From: Glandiceps talaboti
Taxonomy: Eukaryota > Hemichordata > Enteropneusta > Spengelidae
DNA: 64,000 nt
Assembly: GCF_964340395.1 (NCBI RefSeq)
Contig: NC_135569.1
Location: 7,415,040 to 7,479,039, forward strand
Reading direction: 5' to 3'
Shown: positions 12,189-24,799 of the stretch, one piece after another
Position numbering within the stretch: the stretch's first letter is position 1
Layout: every line of letters begins with the position of its first letter
Notes under the pieces: model-generated
What the model saw: only the letters and a program-made list of their open reading frames with translations
Databases searched by the model: none
Told to the model about the DNA's origin: nothing
Program-made: the position numbers and the translations under genes

Positions 12189-13171
12189 TATTACAATTAA
12201 GTCGCTGAAGACAGAGGCACACTGATACAGCAGTTGGGTACCAAATGTAAACATGTACAAATGTAGCTCATGTGTGTGGGGTGTTGGTACAAGTCACACT
12301 CATGTGGTGTACATGTACAAAGTGTGGTATTCCTGCCTCCTGTCTAACATATATTATAATGTTTTGCATTTTCTTTAGGAAATGATGGAAAGACATTTTG
12401 ACCTCTTTGATTACGAGTGATTTTATAGAACAAAGACAAAACACTGTCAATGACAGACAATGATTTTACTGGTGAACCCAGGGTACGGTCAGGTGACAAC
12501 CATCCCCCTGAGTAGCACGTGCAAACCCCTCAGCGCATACACAATATATTGTATGGAGAGATGCGCAATGCATCTTGGAACCGACAACATGTTTATTACT
12601 GTCGGTCATGTTTGTCAGTATTTATATGTTGTTGTTTGTTTACTTGCTTTGTGTTTTCATCAACATAACTAACTAAGCCTGGGTCCCTGTGCATGTACAC
12701 TGTACAACTTTCCAGCCAGAAGATCATGTCTCCCACATGTACAAAAGATACATATGTGAGAGCTATAGCCTATACCATAGTATAGGATTTTTTTTTTATT
12801 TCTGTCCCTGTAAACTGTTACGGTTTAAAATGATGACTTAACAGTAAAACTATTGGTACTTGTAACTGTGTTATGACTTGGACTGGAACACATTTATAAT
12901 AGTACTAAAGCCATAAATATTCTCCCCGACGGCGTGGCTTTTTTTTTTGTACATGTACAAACACTTATGACAGTGAATAGCACATTCCGGCTTTTATTTC
13001 AGTTACTACTTACAAATGTGAATGTTATTGGAAGCACATGTAAAGCCTTAAAGGTATTATTTCAGGCCTTGAAAACAAATACAATAACAGATTTTTCAAG
13101 CTATGGCTCATCCTCAGTGCACGTAGATAGACTGAATTGAAGGGTTGTGTCGTATTAACAACTGATGACAT

Positions 13172-13520
13172 CAGACCATGGACAAACGGAACCTGTTACA
13201 AACAGGAAAAGTAAACATTGTCAACTGAATTGGATGAATAACACTTGGCACAGCATGTATTGGAAGTACAGAGATTTGTATTACATTCCATGGTTTGATA
13301 ACAGTTTCATAGCCACTTTACATAATAGTTCACTTCATACACATATTTCCAGTTCCCCTGAAATTTCTTGTATACATAAAGAGGCCATAAAACTGTTCTT
13401 ATCAAACCATGATTGGTAATACAAGTCTCTGCTGCTCCAACATGCTGAGTCAAGTGTTATTAATCCAATTCAGTTGTTTACTTTCCCTGTTTGTAACAGT
13501 TTCTGTTTGTCCATGGTCTA
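13172..13520. mobile_element. Foldback element with ~140-bp arms
   Basis: AGACCATGGACAAACGGAAC at 13173 pairs with the inverse GTTTCTGTTTGTCCATGGTCT ending near 13519. Pairing continues inwards through GTTACAAACAGG, ATTGGAT, GCATGT, AGAGA and TTGTATTAC to GGTTTGATAACAGTTT near 13310. The loop is about 60 bp. No clear target duplication seen. Confidence 0.8.
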
Positions 13521-14439
13521 GTGTTGGCAGTTGTATATTACAGTTGCGGATAGTACATGTAAGTAAATAAATGTAGATTATTACTAGATATATTAGTACA
13601 ATATGCGATTCTGACAATGATAAACATAAACAGAAGGAGAAGAGCATTGTCAGAATCGAGTCCCGACTTATAAGTACTCCGTCTGCAAGCAGGACAACCC
13701 AATGTAGTGATTGTGAGTACATGTAGGTTACCAATTGTTTGTAGAGTTCCCTCCAATGACTAAAATACATAAACACAATCACAAAGAAGGGGAGTAACCC
13801 CCCCCCCCCCCCCTCACCAACAGCTTTCATTCTGCATATGGTACATGTATACATGTATATAGTGACCTTATGAAGTACATTATGTAGAAGAGATGGTTGC
13901 TCATGTACCCTTGTTGTTTCCAGGGCAAGCTTCCAAAACTATCTCTGTTCAAACAGTACTATTAGAAACTGAAACCAAACAGAGAGTTCTTGATCGTATT
14001 CTCACTATGTATGACAAAGACATCATACTATCCTGTGACAGTGTGTACATGAAGTCACTTTATTAGTGTCTATGATAAATGTACTGTCATATATGCAAAC
14101 CGAAACTAAAACAACTCATAAAATTTTTTATTTGACACTAACTTATCACTTTGCATTCAAGGAGTGATGCATGATCATGCTGGAATGTACATGTAATATC
14201 TGAAAGATTCATTTGTTGGTCCACTTATGGGTTGGAGCATATATCGCACATGGGAAACAATGACAATGACTGTTTCAGGCTAGCTGGAATGATGTGTGCC
14301 AAGCATAGCGCATCGCAGATTACTGTTCGCTCACTATATTTGATACAACCACACAGAAACCGATACGTTTAGACATTACCATTGAAAGGCTACAGTTATT
14401 TCTACATTTTGTTTAGATAAACAAAATGAACTAATATGC

Positions 14440-14620
14440 TCATTGGCACCCATGTGTCTGCAGCTAGTTACAGTACATTATGTATAAATGGTTTAGTTCA
14501 CTCAGACTACGTGTAGCAAGAAATTACAATCTTGCTACATTGTATCTTAAAATGTAGAATGTATAGTTTGTTATTGGCTTGTTTAATTGCATCAAACAGA
14601 GCCAGTGAACAGTAATCTGT
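14440..14620 (+). repeat. Dispersed repeat, copy B
   Basis: GTATAAATGGTTTAGTTCAC, GTAGCAAGAAATTACAATC, AACAGAGCCAGTGAACAG align with 446-600. It is followed by a 37-bp duplication of CACTGTACATGAACCAT (14625-14678). Confidence 0.55.
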
Positions 14621-14699
14621 AAGGCACTGTACATGAACCATGCACCGTAACCTGCTAGACACTGTACATGAACCATACAAATGCAGCAATTTCTATCTG

Positions 14700-17300
14700 T
14701 GTAAACAAGATAAAACATAAGTTTTAACACATGCTGAGGTAATAAATCAGTAACACTAACAGTAGCGTAGCTGTAATAAATACATGTCTTAGTTGCAGAC
14801 ATACTGATGTTTCAGTTACTTAGTCAATACTATCAAATTACACAGAAACCATGGAATGACACGTACAACATACATGTCACACACATCACGTCCTGTCTGT
14901 TTCATATCTTGGAGTGTAGAAAACTGATTATACACATGTAGGTTTACTCTTTGTAGTTTCTCTTTATATTCATGTTTATTCAATGGGGAGTCAAGACAGA
15001 CTCAATGAAAATATATATACTTGACACCTATACATGTACATGTACATTGATACTGTAAAACCTCAGACAATTATAGTGGTCTGAGGTAAAACTAAAGACG
15101 TTGCAATTGTGTGTCAACAAAAACATCCCTAAATTGTCAATGGCTTGTATTTCAAACAGTTTGTCATTGCTACCATTGGGTGCAAGAGAGTACATTGCAC
15201 AGGTACATATATAACAGGTGCTTTTCTATTGTATGGCAACTCATTACAACTAACATAACAAGTCAAGTGATTCTTTTTAGAATACATTTTTACATTGTTT
15301 ATGTTAAGGAGGTAGGTAGGTAAAGGTGTACTGAAGTACAGAACAGTATACTGTTACTGTACAAGATATGGAAACCAATGTAAATATACATGATTACTTC
15401 CTCTTTTACTGGCTGGGTTCCCCAACCTTAGCAAAGATACCGAGGAACCACCTCTTCCAAAAGGTCATCTCCAAAACCTTATCCATGGACAACCATGTAT
15501 AGATTATATATTAGATTACATGTAGATCAGTGGATGTCACATGATCACATAACTGTATTCTTCCTGCATTAGCTTTCCAGCCTACATTTAGATGTTATTC
15601 CCCAATATTTGTCTTCGTTCAGCCAAAGAAAATATGCATGATCTAAGGGAACATTGTCAGCGACTCGTAGTGACAACCCTTAGGTCAGGAATATCTTCCA
15701 ACTGAATGAAGAAAAATATTGGAGAATAACATAATTATACCAGTGCACTTGTTCTTCCAGTGTTTTTTGCTGAACTTTCACTCACTTGACTTGTGAAAGT
15801 AAAACTGTAGAGGTCACTGCCAAAGAGCAAATACCCAAGTATGCAACACTGATACTTTTGCGGCTAGAGTTCTGTCTTAAATGTATGTATTACATAAAAT
15901 GATCATTCTAACTTCATATACACTGTGCACGCAATTCCAAGAATGATACTCAAACTATAGTGCATTTGCTATTTTTGAACATTTTTCTGTCATATGGTTG
16001 GATATTTTTTGTATCCCTTTGAAGTTTCAAAAGAGCATGCCTATCAAGTTACATTCTCTTTACCCTCACTATGTAACATTTCATATATGCAAACAAACAT
16101 AATGATGTATACATGTACATGAGATGTAAACCAGGGCTGAAAATTAACACAGTCGTCCTGTATCCACAGACTACCAATTCTTGTCATGTGGCCATAATTT
16201 GTAGCTGGTAGCCCACTCAGGCTACGACTGATTATGGGATGATTTAAAGAATGGAAGTTTTACAGACATGAAAGTATTTTAATACCGCACATATTTCCGA
16301 TAGCAGAACTCTGTTTTCAGTTCAGGACTTGTATGGGACTACTAGTTACCATCTTTAGGCTACCAAACCAACAGTTAATTTCAAGCCGTGTAAACTACAT
16401 GTACATGATTCCCACAAGGACAAAGAAAGGAATCTGATTTATTTGTCTACACATGTATTACTGTTCTTGTAATGAAATTCTAGCCGGGCTATTGAAAAAG
16501 TTAACAAATACATGTACTATACAAATGTACATTATTTTGCGGAAGTAATTAATAACACACGTCAATAAAATCAAAAAGCCATAAGTGTCATGAAATCATT
16601 ATCAACATAATATCCACCAACTTATATTAAAATCACACTAACCATTCATAATATCATCTAATTAGTACATGTAATTAATTATGCTAATTATTCATGCAAT
16701 AAGGCAAAAAACTATGATACCCATCCACTACTTGAGATGTGAATGATATAATTAATATATCTACCATGTTAAATGAAGTTCTGAGGAACCAATACATCAT
16801 AACAATCAATATAATTACCTATGCAAATTATTAAATGTAAAACTGTGTACTGTCACACCTTACTGAAGATATAACACATGTACATGTATGTCTGTGAGAT
16901 AGCCTCATACATAGGTACGGCCTCAGTTTTTATGTTTTTAATGCATACATACACACGATTAGAAAAATTTGCATATTGTTATAATTATGCACATTTTTCA
17001 TGTAGTATGCGCAATATAGACCACAATCAAACTTATAATAAAGATTTGTCTTATTGATCGCTCTTATAATTGTTCTCAATGTGATTGGTTGTAACGAGAT
17101 TTTGTTACACAAGAGAAATTATACAGATTATTTTCGGTTGTGCTGGGCACAAATAAAAAGCGCCCTCAACAATATTTCCGTCTAGCATTACTGTGGTACA
17201 GTGAATGTCAACATGATTTTATTCGCTATTCATAATATGTACAATGAATGTAACTTTGTTACATGTACAGGCATGTGCTATTCATCTTCCTACAGCAGAA
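14700..17300. other. Gene-poor stretch
   Basis: Apart from the hairpin at 15.6 kb I see only AT-rich sequence with scattered ACATGTACATG palindromes. Confidence 0.5.
15594..15730. repeat. 137-bp snapback hairpin
   Basis: Arms GTTATTCCCCAATATTTGTC ... and ... AAAATATTGGAGAATAAC are inverted repeats. The inner part (CTAAGGGAACATTGTCAGCG / GTGACAACCCTTAG) also pairs, so almost the whole unit is one hairpin. It could be a small MITE or a structured RNA. Confidence 0.7.
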
Positions 17301-17308
17301 TTATTTAA

Positions 17309-17700
17309 AAGGGAAACCACTCAGCCACTCCAGGAAATAAAAGTACTATTTCATAAACTTTTGGTTCTGGAAGAGTCATTTCTTGACACCACTTTAATTG
17401 TTCATTCAGTGGCACACTATTCCTTATGGGCATTGAATATATATTAGATGGACAATACATATTCATGACTCCTAAGTGCGCATCATCCTCGAGTGGTCAT
17501 GAATATGCAGGGTCATCTAATACATATTCATGTCTGCTAAGACCCATGGGACAACAATGTCCTACTGTTTGACCAATGAAGGTGAAAGCATTTCACAATT
17601 TGGTGTTTTTAGCAATCACATGAAATTTGTAGGTGATGTGAAATCATGAAATGACTCTCCTGAAGTTGAACCTAAAGTTTATCGAAATACGTACAATGTC
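17309..17700. mobile_element. Second copy of the intron-17 foldback MITE
   Basis: GGGAAACCACTCAGCCACTC, GGTTCTGGAAGAGTCATTTC, CATATTCATGACTCCTAAGTGC and ATCATGAAATGACTCTCC follow the 39.8-40.1 kb copy read on the other strand. Confidence 0.58.
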
Positions 17701-17855
17701 TGAAGAGGCAGTACCCAAGGCTATGGAAGCTACACATATAGTAAATATACAATGCAGCAACGAGCATAGCAAGTGAAAGTGCAACAGAAAACACTGCAAG
17801 TGCAAGTGCAAATACTCCTGAGTACCCACCACTGGCACTAGCATGGGATGGGGTT
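17672..17855 (-). CDS. Possible exon encoding a transmembrane segment
   Basis: A poly-T tract and TAATAATAACAG acceptor open an exon reading TPSHASASGGYSG, then a hydrophobic run VFALALAVFSVALSLAML and VAALYIYY, then a 23-residue Cys-containing end and TAG. It would suit a C-terminal membrane anchor. Doubts: the run is built on GCACTT repeats, the other frames are also open, and the 3' end runs into a foldback repeat (17.31-17.70 kb). Confidence 0.28.
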
Positions 17856-18351
17856 CTGTTATTATTACATATGTTTATCAAAAAAAAAATCTGTAATAAT
17901 GACATTATGCGATCATGTGCTTTCGTGCAGAACAAGTGATCGTGTCCTCTTTTGCATAACATTTGCATGCAGGTATGCAATAATGTTTTCGGTACTGCAC
18001 TGCAGTGCAAATGCCACGAGTATGCACACGCACCAGTAAAGGAAACCTCTGATACATATGTAATAAATCATAGACATACTTCTGAATGATACACAACAGA
18101 TGCATGAAACATCTCTCAATCCATCTCATGAATTTTCAATTTATGATCAATCAATTTTAAAAGTGGTCACAATCTGAATACCAAATGACGGAAATGTTTG
18201 TATGAGATGAACTCCCAAGAGTAACAAAATAGGATATTTTTGATTTAGAAATAAAGAGTTGTGATCATTTTCAAATAAAAGTGAAATCTAGCATGTGCTA
18301 TAAATCTTGTACGATCCCAAAAATAGTTTTAAAAAAAAACCCCAAAAAACA

Positions 18352-18460
18352 AAAAAATTTGCAAGTCTGGCTGATTTTGTTATTCATGAGAAGGCTAACT
18401 GGAACCATGATGAAGAGTGGAATTACAGTATAATGTTGACCTCAACAAATGTTGAAAGGT
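18352..18460 (+). CDS. Possible coding fragment, strand plus
   Basis: An open frame reads KFASLADFVIHEKANWNHDE then EWNYSIMLTSTNVER and meets a donor-like AAAG|GTACAAAG. Composition looks protein-like but the acceptor side is an A-rich run rather than a pyrimidine tract. It may be a pseudogene fragment or chance. Confidence 0.2.
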
Positions 18461-18583
18461 ACAAAGGGCAAGAATTTAATTTTATGTGATGTGCAAACTC
18501 CAGTTCTTTTGACTATTATACTAAATACAAATGCGCCTAATGAATATTGCATAATGGAAACATAAAATCATATTCTGACATGC

Positions 18584-18584
<1 letters not shown>

Positions 18585-18641
<57 letters not shown>
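18585..18641 (+). repeat. (TA)n(TG)n microsatellite
   Basis: Short TA run followed by about 22 TG units. Confidence 0.93.
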
Positions 18642-18644
<3 letters not shown>

Positions 18645-18649
18645 ACAGT

Positions 18650-21250
18650 TGTAAGGAAAATGAGGAATCTTTTGATAAAGATAATTTTCAGTTCTTCTTT
18701 ATGCTGATTTATAATTCTTTACACAAATAAACAGTATAATACACTTACAAATTAGTCAACTGCATACTCATTTCAATGTATATTTGCATATAATATGTAG
18801 TATAAAGATATACAGTTACACAGCTTGCATAACACTGGTACCTACACATGTACACCATTATGTAACTGTCAGTTAGTACATTTGTAGTAGGCACATTTTC
18901 TACTACTATATTCAAACCAATGCCATTTATGGAGTTTTATGCAAATTAAGCCTCTCTACACAGCCATCTGGTGCACTATCATTTGAATGAAAAACACTTT
19001 ATTCGATTCTCTATTGATGAAATAAGGAAATCAATCATCCTGCTGCATTACATGACTGTTTTGTGACTTTGTGTGCTTTTGTTCTCTCTCTTTCTCTCTC
19101 TGGCAAAGTCTTTAGTTCCATAAGGATACTACACATACATATTTATATCTAGGATGTGTTACAAGTACAAAGTAAACATAACCTAAGACAAAATTTGCAT
19201 AAATTTCCACATTATTTAATAAAGTATCATTCCTGCTATTTAATTTAATCTGCCACACAAAATGTAATATATTCTCCATAGAACTATACTCACGTAGAAC
19301 TAATTATATGTCTAAATTATGAAGATTTTATTCGAGTGGATGATGCTACGAAAGCAGAACATGTACTAGTGTTTTACTTATTCATATGTATATGAGAATA
19401 CATGTACAATGTACCTAATTGGTACAATAACAGATTTTTTTTCAAATATATGTCAAAAAAGACAGAAGTAATGTATTGTGCAAAATATAAATCTTGATCT
19501 ATTTATGATGAAGGCCATTGGCTCTCAATGTAAAATAAGATAAGAAAAGTTATTACAATAAAAAAAATGCAATACAAAGCACAGTTAAATACAAAGTTAC
19601 GCAGCATTACTTCCTCCTTTAGGTAATTTCATGGCAACAAATAAGAAAATTCATCATAGAAAATCACTCTCTTCTTTTTATCTTTGAGTTTGGGACTCTT
19701 GAACTCTTGACTCTTTGGGACTGTTTTCATAATCTTTTTTATTAAATGTACTACACTATACGATTCAAAAAGTGGATGTTTTTTTGTAAACCTTATCAAG
19801 TTTATATTGTTGCAAGGTACCAAAAATTAAAGATTTTGTCATTTTCCTGTCATTATTTGTACCTGATTAATTAGACGACACCCGTCAAATTTGGAGTCCA
19901 ACTGTTTTGTTTTAAGATCAAACACAAATCATCAAGTCTTCATATATGATATAAGGTATATGAGACTTTTAGAATTTGTTTGAAGATGGCACAAAACTAA
20001 AATATTTCAAATTATAATACTGTTAATACATTGTATAAATTTTAATAAGGATTTCATTTTTGAGACTTTGTAATCTAATAATATTAATAAAAATAAAAAT
20101 GATGGTTTATTTACAATTCAAAATGCTGACCAATGGTCAAATAAAAAACATGGTTATAAGTCTGAAAAACAACCTACAATCAATAAAAAAAAATATTAAA
20201 ATTATAATAAAATGTCTCAATACGTTGTGTATGTGCTAGGTAAAAGAATGATATTTAGTTGTCACTTTTCTCAATTCCAAAATTATGTTTTATAATCATT
20301 GTTTAGTCTGTGAATCCTGTGAGACTCTAACACAGCAACAGAATGGTATTGTTGTTCATATTCATATGCACAAAGCCTTCCTAATTTTGTTATTTCAGTT
20401 GATGAATTACCACATACAATTATTAATACTGACAAGAAACTGTTCAGAACACATGGCTTCCATTGGCAAACTGCCATACAAGGTGAAAAAAAGTACATGT
20501 ATAGTGTATCAAGTTGTATAATATGTATTGTGACTGAGACCATAATGGTTTTATGTATGAAACAGAAGAGAAGGGGGTCCTCAAAAGACATTTAGTGTAT
20601 TGTAATATCCTACAAAAAGGTAGCAAGCATCAAGCTAAGAACTGAATAGTGAATTGAGTGTTCAATAGATGATATATTTAATCAAGCTAGGGGGGTCATG
20701 GTTATGTTTGGGAACAGATTAGATGCCCTAACTTAAATGCAATTAGTATCAGCAACCATAAAAGGGACACGTTTTTTTGTTTGCATTTTTATTTGCTCAA
20801 GCACTGAGATATACATGTATACTACAGGTGTAGGCCAACACTGCCCCTATCACTATAAGCATCACCACCCCCCACCCCCCATGTTAGGCAGTGATTGTGC
20901 CATGACCTCTGCCCTTATACGTAATATTCTTGTCAAAATTCATTACTTACTGGACATAATTTTAAAATTGTACAATTAAAATCACATTCATGTATGATTA
21001 CAATGAGAACAATAATACATATGCCCTTCAAAATAAAGAAAGTTCTCTCAATTTTCACAACAATTAAATTGACTTTTAAGATTATTATTTGTCACTTTGT
21101 CATGCTTATTTGGCCCAAAAATGACAAAAGAATGAAGAAAGTAAATTTGATATTCATTGTAAAAAATAAATAAAATATAAAACAACTGAAAAATTACTTG
21201 CCTACCAAACTTTACATCAAAAAGTAACACTACATTTCTATACCTGTGAC
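18650..21250. other. AT-rich stretch without a supportable gene
   Basis: Very AT-rich. A minus-strand frame at 19629-19823 ends in charged residues (SPKLKDKKKRVIFYDEFSY) but has no good acceptor, so it is not called. Confidence 0.45.
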
Positions 21251-21289
21251 TTCTTTTAAATTCAAAATGCCCGCGATTTCCGAAAATAT

Positions 21290-22000
21290 ATGTAAATGAG
21301 AACGTAATCTACAGGGGAACAGAGGCTAAGCACGGTGGTAGCCGTCCGCGACTATCATACGGACTGAGTTCGCCCGCATGAATAAGCGAATGTTGTGACT
21401 AAGCTTGCAAAGGTCAACGAACCACGCTATTTTATTATAATGTTGTAAATGTTTCCACGTACGTGACGTGACGAACGTCCGATTGACTGTTCCACTCACA
21501 CACGTGAACTCTTTAGCTTCCCCATATTGTGCAGGCCATGGAAAATCTCCCCTTTTTCACACCCCGGAATAACACCGAGGAATTCCCGGACTGCGGCGGC
21601 GCTACGTGTACTGTAACCATCAACTCCGTCAAGTACTATGAATGTGTACACAATCGACAACAAGTCTGTCATGTCACCGCATGGTTCAAAAGTGATCATA
21701 CTCTTTGCCCCCCGATAATATTCCGACACTTCACCAGCCCTGTGCATTATATACTAATTCTGTCAGTGACCGATCGATGCTTTTCCGCCTTCGACACGCG
21801 ACGTTGTCATTTTTAACCGACCGTAAACACAGAGAAAGTAAATGTGACGGTCCCGTTTACAACGTGCAAGTTCCATTGTCGTCAAAAATATGCGTGTCGC
21901 TACATAAACATGAAAAACAGCATTAGCCATTGATATGCAAATTACTTTACGAGCTGACGATGTTGAAAAAGAGTCTACATTTTTCGTCAAAACCCTGAAT
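21290..22000. promoter_or_regulatory. CpG-richer segment with CRE- and E-box-like words
   Basis: CpG dinucleotides are clearly denser here than in the flanks: ACGTACGTGACGTGACGAACG near 21455-21480, CACGTG at 21501, CGGCGGCGCTACG near 21595. Both strands are open for over 80 codons at 21496-21816, so neither frame can be preferred. It could be a promoter or a GC-rich exon. Confidence 0.35.
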
Positions 22001-22530
22001 TACAACGTGTAAAATAATATACATCAACAAAAATCACATTCTGTGATACATTTAGGACAAGTATTGAATACATATGGACTATTTATTTTGCCATCGGTTT
22101 CGAAGGCCATGACATAATTCACTTTGACGGGTGATTTTTATCTTTATACAAATGTGAGTTGACACTCACGCATTTCACAATCGTCGGCTTCTTAAAAACG
22201 ACCCTTTATCACATGTAACTTGTGCATTTACAAACAATACACGACCATGGAAGATGTTGACAAATATCAAACAAGCAAAATGAGCAACAACTTTCAGATA
22301 CAATGCCAATTTACTAAGAAACCCGACGACGGAAAGTTTGGCCTCACTTAGTATTGTTTTGTGACTGCATTTTTGAACACCGCGAGTGGCAGGGAAAAGC
22401 CAGGCGTGACTGAAACGTAAATCGCTGTTTATATCTTCAACAGTCAGATGTTCGCACTACTCACATAAAAATCGGGACAAAGCAATTAACAACCTAAAAA
22501 TATCGATATATATAAAGATGTAATAATCAC

Positions 22531-22660
22531 CTCTGACGGGCGAAATTGGAAGAAATTTCGCTCTGAATGTGAGTTCTTCGGACACCAATGGATCCAAGAT
22601 GGCGTCAATAAACCCCTTTATAGTCGCGTGGTGCATGCTGGGCAACCGATGTAAGGAAAA
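22531..22660 (-). promoter_or_regulatory. Promoter-like segment with TATA box and YY1-type site
   Basis: On the minus strand TTGCCCAGCATGCACCAC (resembling the ZNF143 promoter motif) is followed by ACTATAAAGGGG (TATAAA at 22617-22622), then GACGCCATCTTGGATCCATTGG about 15 bp further (YY1-type site; inverted CCAAT). A donor CAGAG|GTGATT at 22531 could end a non-coding first exon. On the plus strand the same YY1 site gives ATGGCGTCAATAAACCCC and a donor GAT|GTAAGG at 22651, so the direction is uncertain. Confidence 0.4.
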
Positions 22661-23903
22661 TAGTAACCAACTTTTGTGTAGACTCTTATAGGAATTAATT
22701 GATTGATTGTAATTATACACATTCACACTAAAGGCTCATCAGCTTCATTTTACTGTACACCGATCCCGACATCATGGAACTCGATACAAAATGTTCTCAA
22801 TGTTTGCTCGATAGCACTGCGATACAAACTGTTAACACGATTTGCACAATACTAAATTTGTGAAGCCACCATTAATGTGGTCGTTGAACGAGATATGTTA
22901 TCAAATTAGTAGAACAGATAATCAATTTTGTCACGTGTTTGTTTAATATTCGTTAGCAGCACTACGTGACGCAAGATAACGAGGGGTTTATGCTACGGTC
23001 GGTCGCACCGTGCACCGTGGCATCCTGATATTTATTCAAGTTAAGTGTCTCTTTCCAAATATGGGCAACGTTCAACAATATAGGCGTCGTCACGGACGTA
23101 AATAGCAGGGCAGATTCCAGCCCATAATACTAATAATAGTGACGTGAGCAGAAAAAGGATTGTAGCGAAGGGCATTCAATATACGATAGCGATATGTGAT
23201 ATGTATTTCACTCGCAACCAGCAATGTATGAAAAAGAGTCTAGCCGTTCCGATGTAAACGTATATAAGGCTTGTTGTTTAGTTTCAGGGTGGACAAACAC
23301 GCGGGGTCAACCTGCTCGTATAAATCATTAGTTAATCTTTCCCCTGCTTGGCAGCTAAATGATTTACTAGACTGTAGGCCTATTTCAATTTTGTTACTGT
23401 TGTGAAATGTTCAACGATATCTCAACAACGACACGTATGGTCCGTGCCCATTTTGCATCGTACAAAATCCGTCCCACATCAGACAAAGTTGGCCATATTG
23501 TATGGAAAATGTTGTAGCACGAAATAAATATTCATAGAGAGATTTACAACGTCACGTCCTAGCTTGTTATAAGCTATAGGCCTAACCAGCTGTTCACGAT
23601 TTCACCGTATGACAGGTATGCAGTGCGAACTTCGGGTGACATCTTGAAATTTAAGTAGATTGTCAAGCATAGTATTCCTGACGATGGGTTGTGGGACAAA
23701 TGTAAAGAAATGTAACTATTTGAAATATTAAGTTAATATAAATTAATCAATATGATGAGTTACTAAAACCGGATCAATAAGTTTACATATTTAATAGATT
23801 AAATCATTTTTTTTCAATAGGATGGGGCTTGGGAAGAAAAAACATACATAATGTTAATAAGATGTAAAGAAAGTGGATGTATAAAAGTTGAGGAATAGCT
23901 TAC

Positions 23904-23934
23904 CGCAAGATCTAGATTCGGAGCATCCATTGGC
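23904..23934 (-). CDS. Possible 31-nt exon after the 24.7-kb exon
   Basis: Acceptor TACTGGTTTCAG and donor GCG|GTAAGC enclose 31 nt. In phase 0 it reads ANGCSESRSC; in phase 2 it reads PMDAPNLDLA, which looks more protein-like but does not fit the phase of the 24.7-kb donor. The frame is therefore unresolved. Confidence 0.25.
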
Positions 23935-24635
23935 CTGAAACCAGTATCTACTGAGATATCCACTAGATGACAAATGAACTATCGACTGGGTACAGCAACT
24001 GACAAAGTAGTGAATAACAAAAGTAACACAATGAAATTAAATGTATAAGAAATTACAACCATGATAGCAAAAAAGGGAGGTTAAACTATCTAGGTTATAT
24101 TGTGGACGAATTGGCGGAGATTTAAGAAAAAAAGGTGCACAATTGGGAAAAGATTTGTGACGAGAGCATTTAAGCTGAATCGAGAAAACACAAACGGTTA
24201 TCGTTGCATCACTCGAACATTGTCCATAAATAGGATAAACCATCGATTTAAAGCGTAATATCGATATGATCGGCAAATGGCATATTTGTTGTTGTATCTA
24301 GTTTTCCCGCGAAGTGTTACTTGAAGAGATTGATACCATGACGAGTATTACCGACGGGTTATGATAAATATATATCTGACAAAGAAATCGATCGATAACT
24401 GAATAACACCTGCACAGCTTAATTGAACACAAGAATTGAAGTATTCTCGTTATTGGCAATGATGAAACCAAATGATTTCAATGGTAAATGACAAAGATTA
24501 AAAAAAAGATTTTCTGGTAATTGATGAATAGTTTGAATCAAAGAAAATTACAAGGTTGTCAAAATGATTTCTACAGTCACTTGCTGTCTGTAAATAGCGA
24601 AGATATATAGTTAGAAGCCTTGACACGGATCCCAC

Positions 24636-24725
24636 CTGCATGTCATGAAATCCAGCACCGCCACCTTTGTTGGTGTCAACCATTGCATTGAGCGAGGTCA
24701 TGACATCTTTGATAAAAGTCGCCAT
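24636..24725 (-). CDS. Candidate first coding exon of an unidentified minus-strand gene
   Basis: ACAACATGGCGAC start context, then 30 codons: MATFIKDVMTSLNAMVDTNK, followed by GGGAGFHDMQ, ending at a CAG|GTGGGA donor in phase 0. The local base and codon make-up is richer in G+C than its surroundings. A short exon candidate follows at 23904-23934. The product is not recognised. Confidence 0.38.
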
Positions 24726-24799
24726 GTTGTATATATTACTTAGTGGCATCATAATAAAACCGTCAACAATTACTGGTCGTTAAACGCCTTATGTTTGAG

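Noticed and set aside
19629-19823. 64-codon minus-strand frame with a Lys-rich end
   Set aside because: No pyrimidine tract at the possible acceptor and no neighbouring exon; AT-rich chance frame is as likely.
21496-21816. Protein-coding exon in the CpG-rich segment
   Set aside because: Both strands are open over nearly the same span and neither has clear splice sites or a recognisable domain; kept only as a promoter-like region.
22599-22650. Plus-strand first exon MASINPFIVAWCMLGNR with a GTAAGG donor
   Set aside because: The ATG is part of a YY1-type site, and a TATA box points the other way; direction could not be decided.
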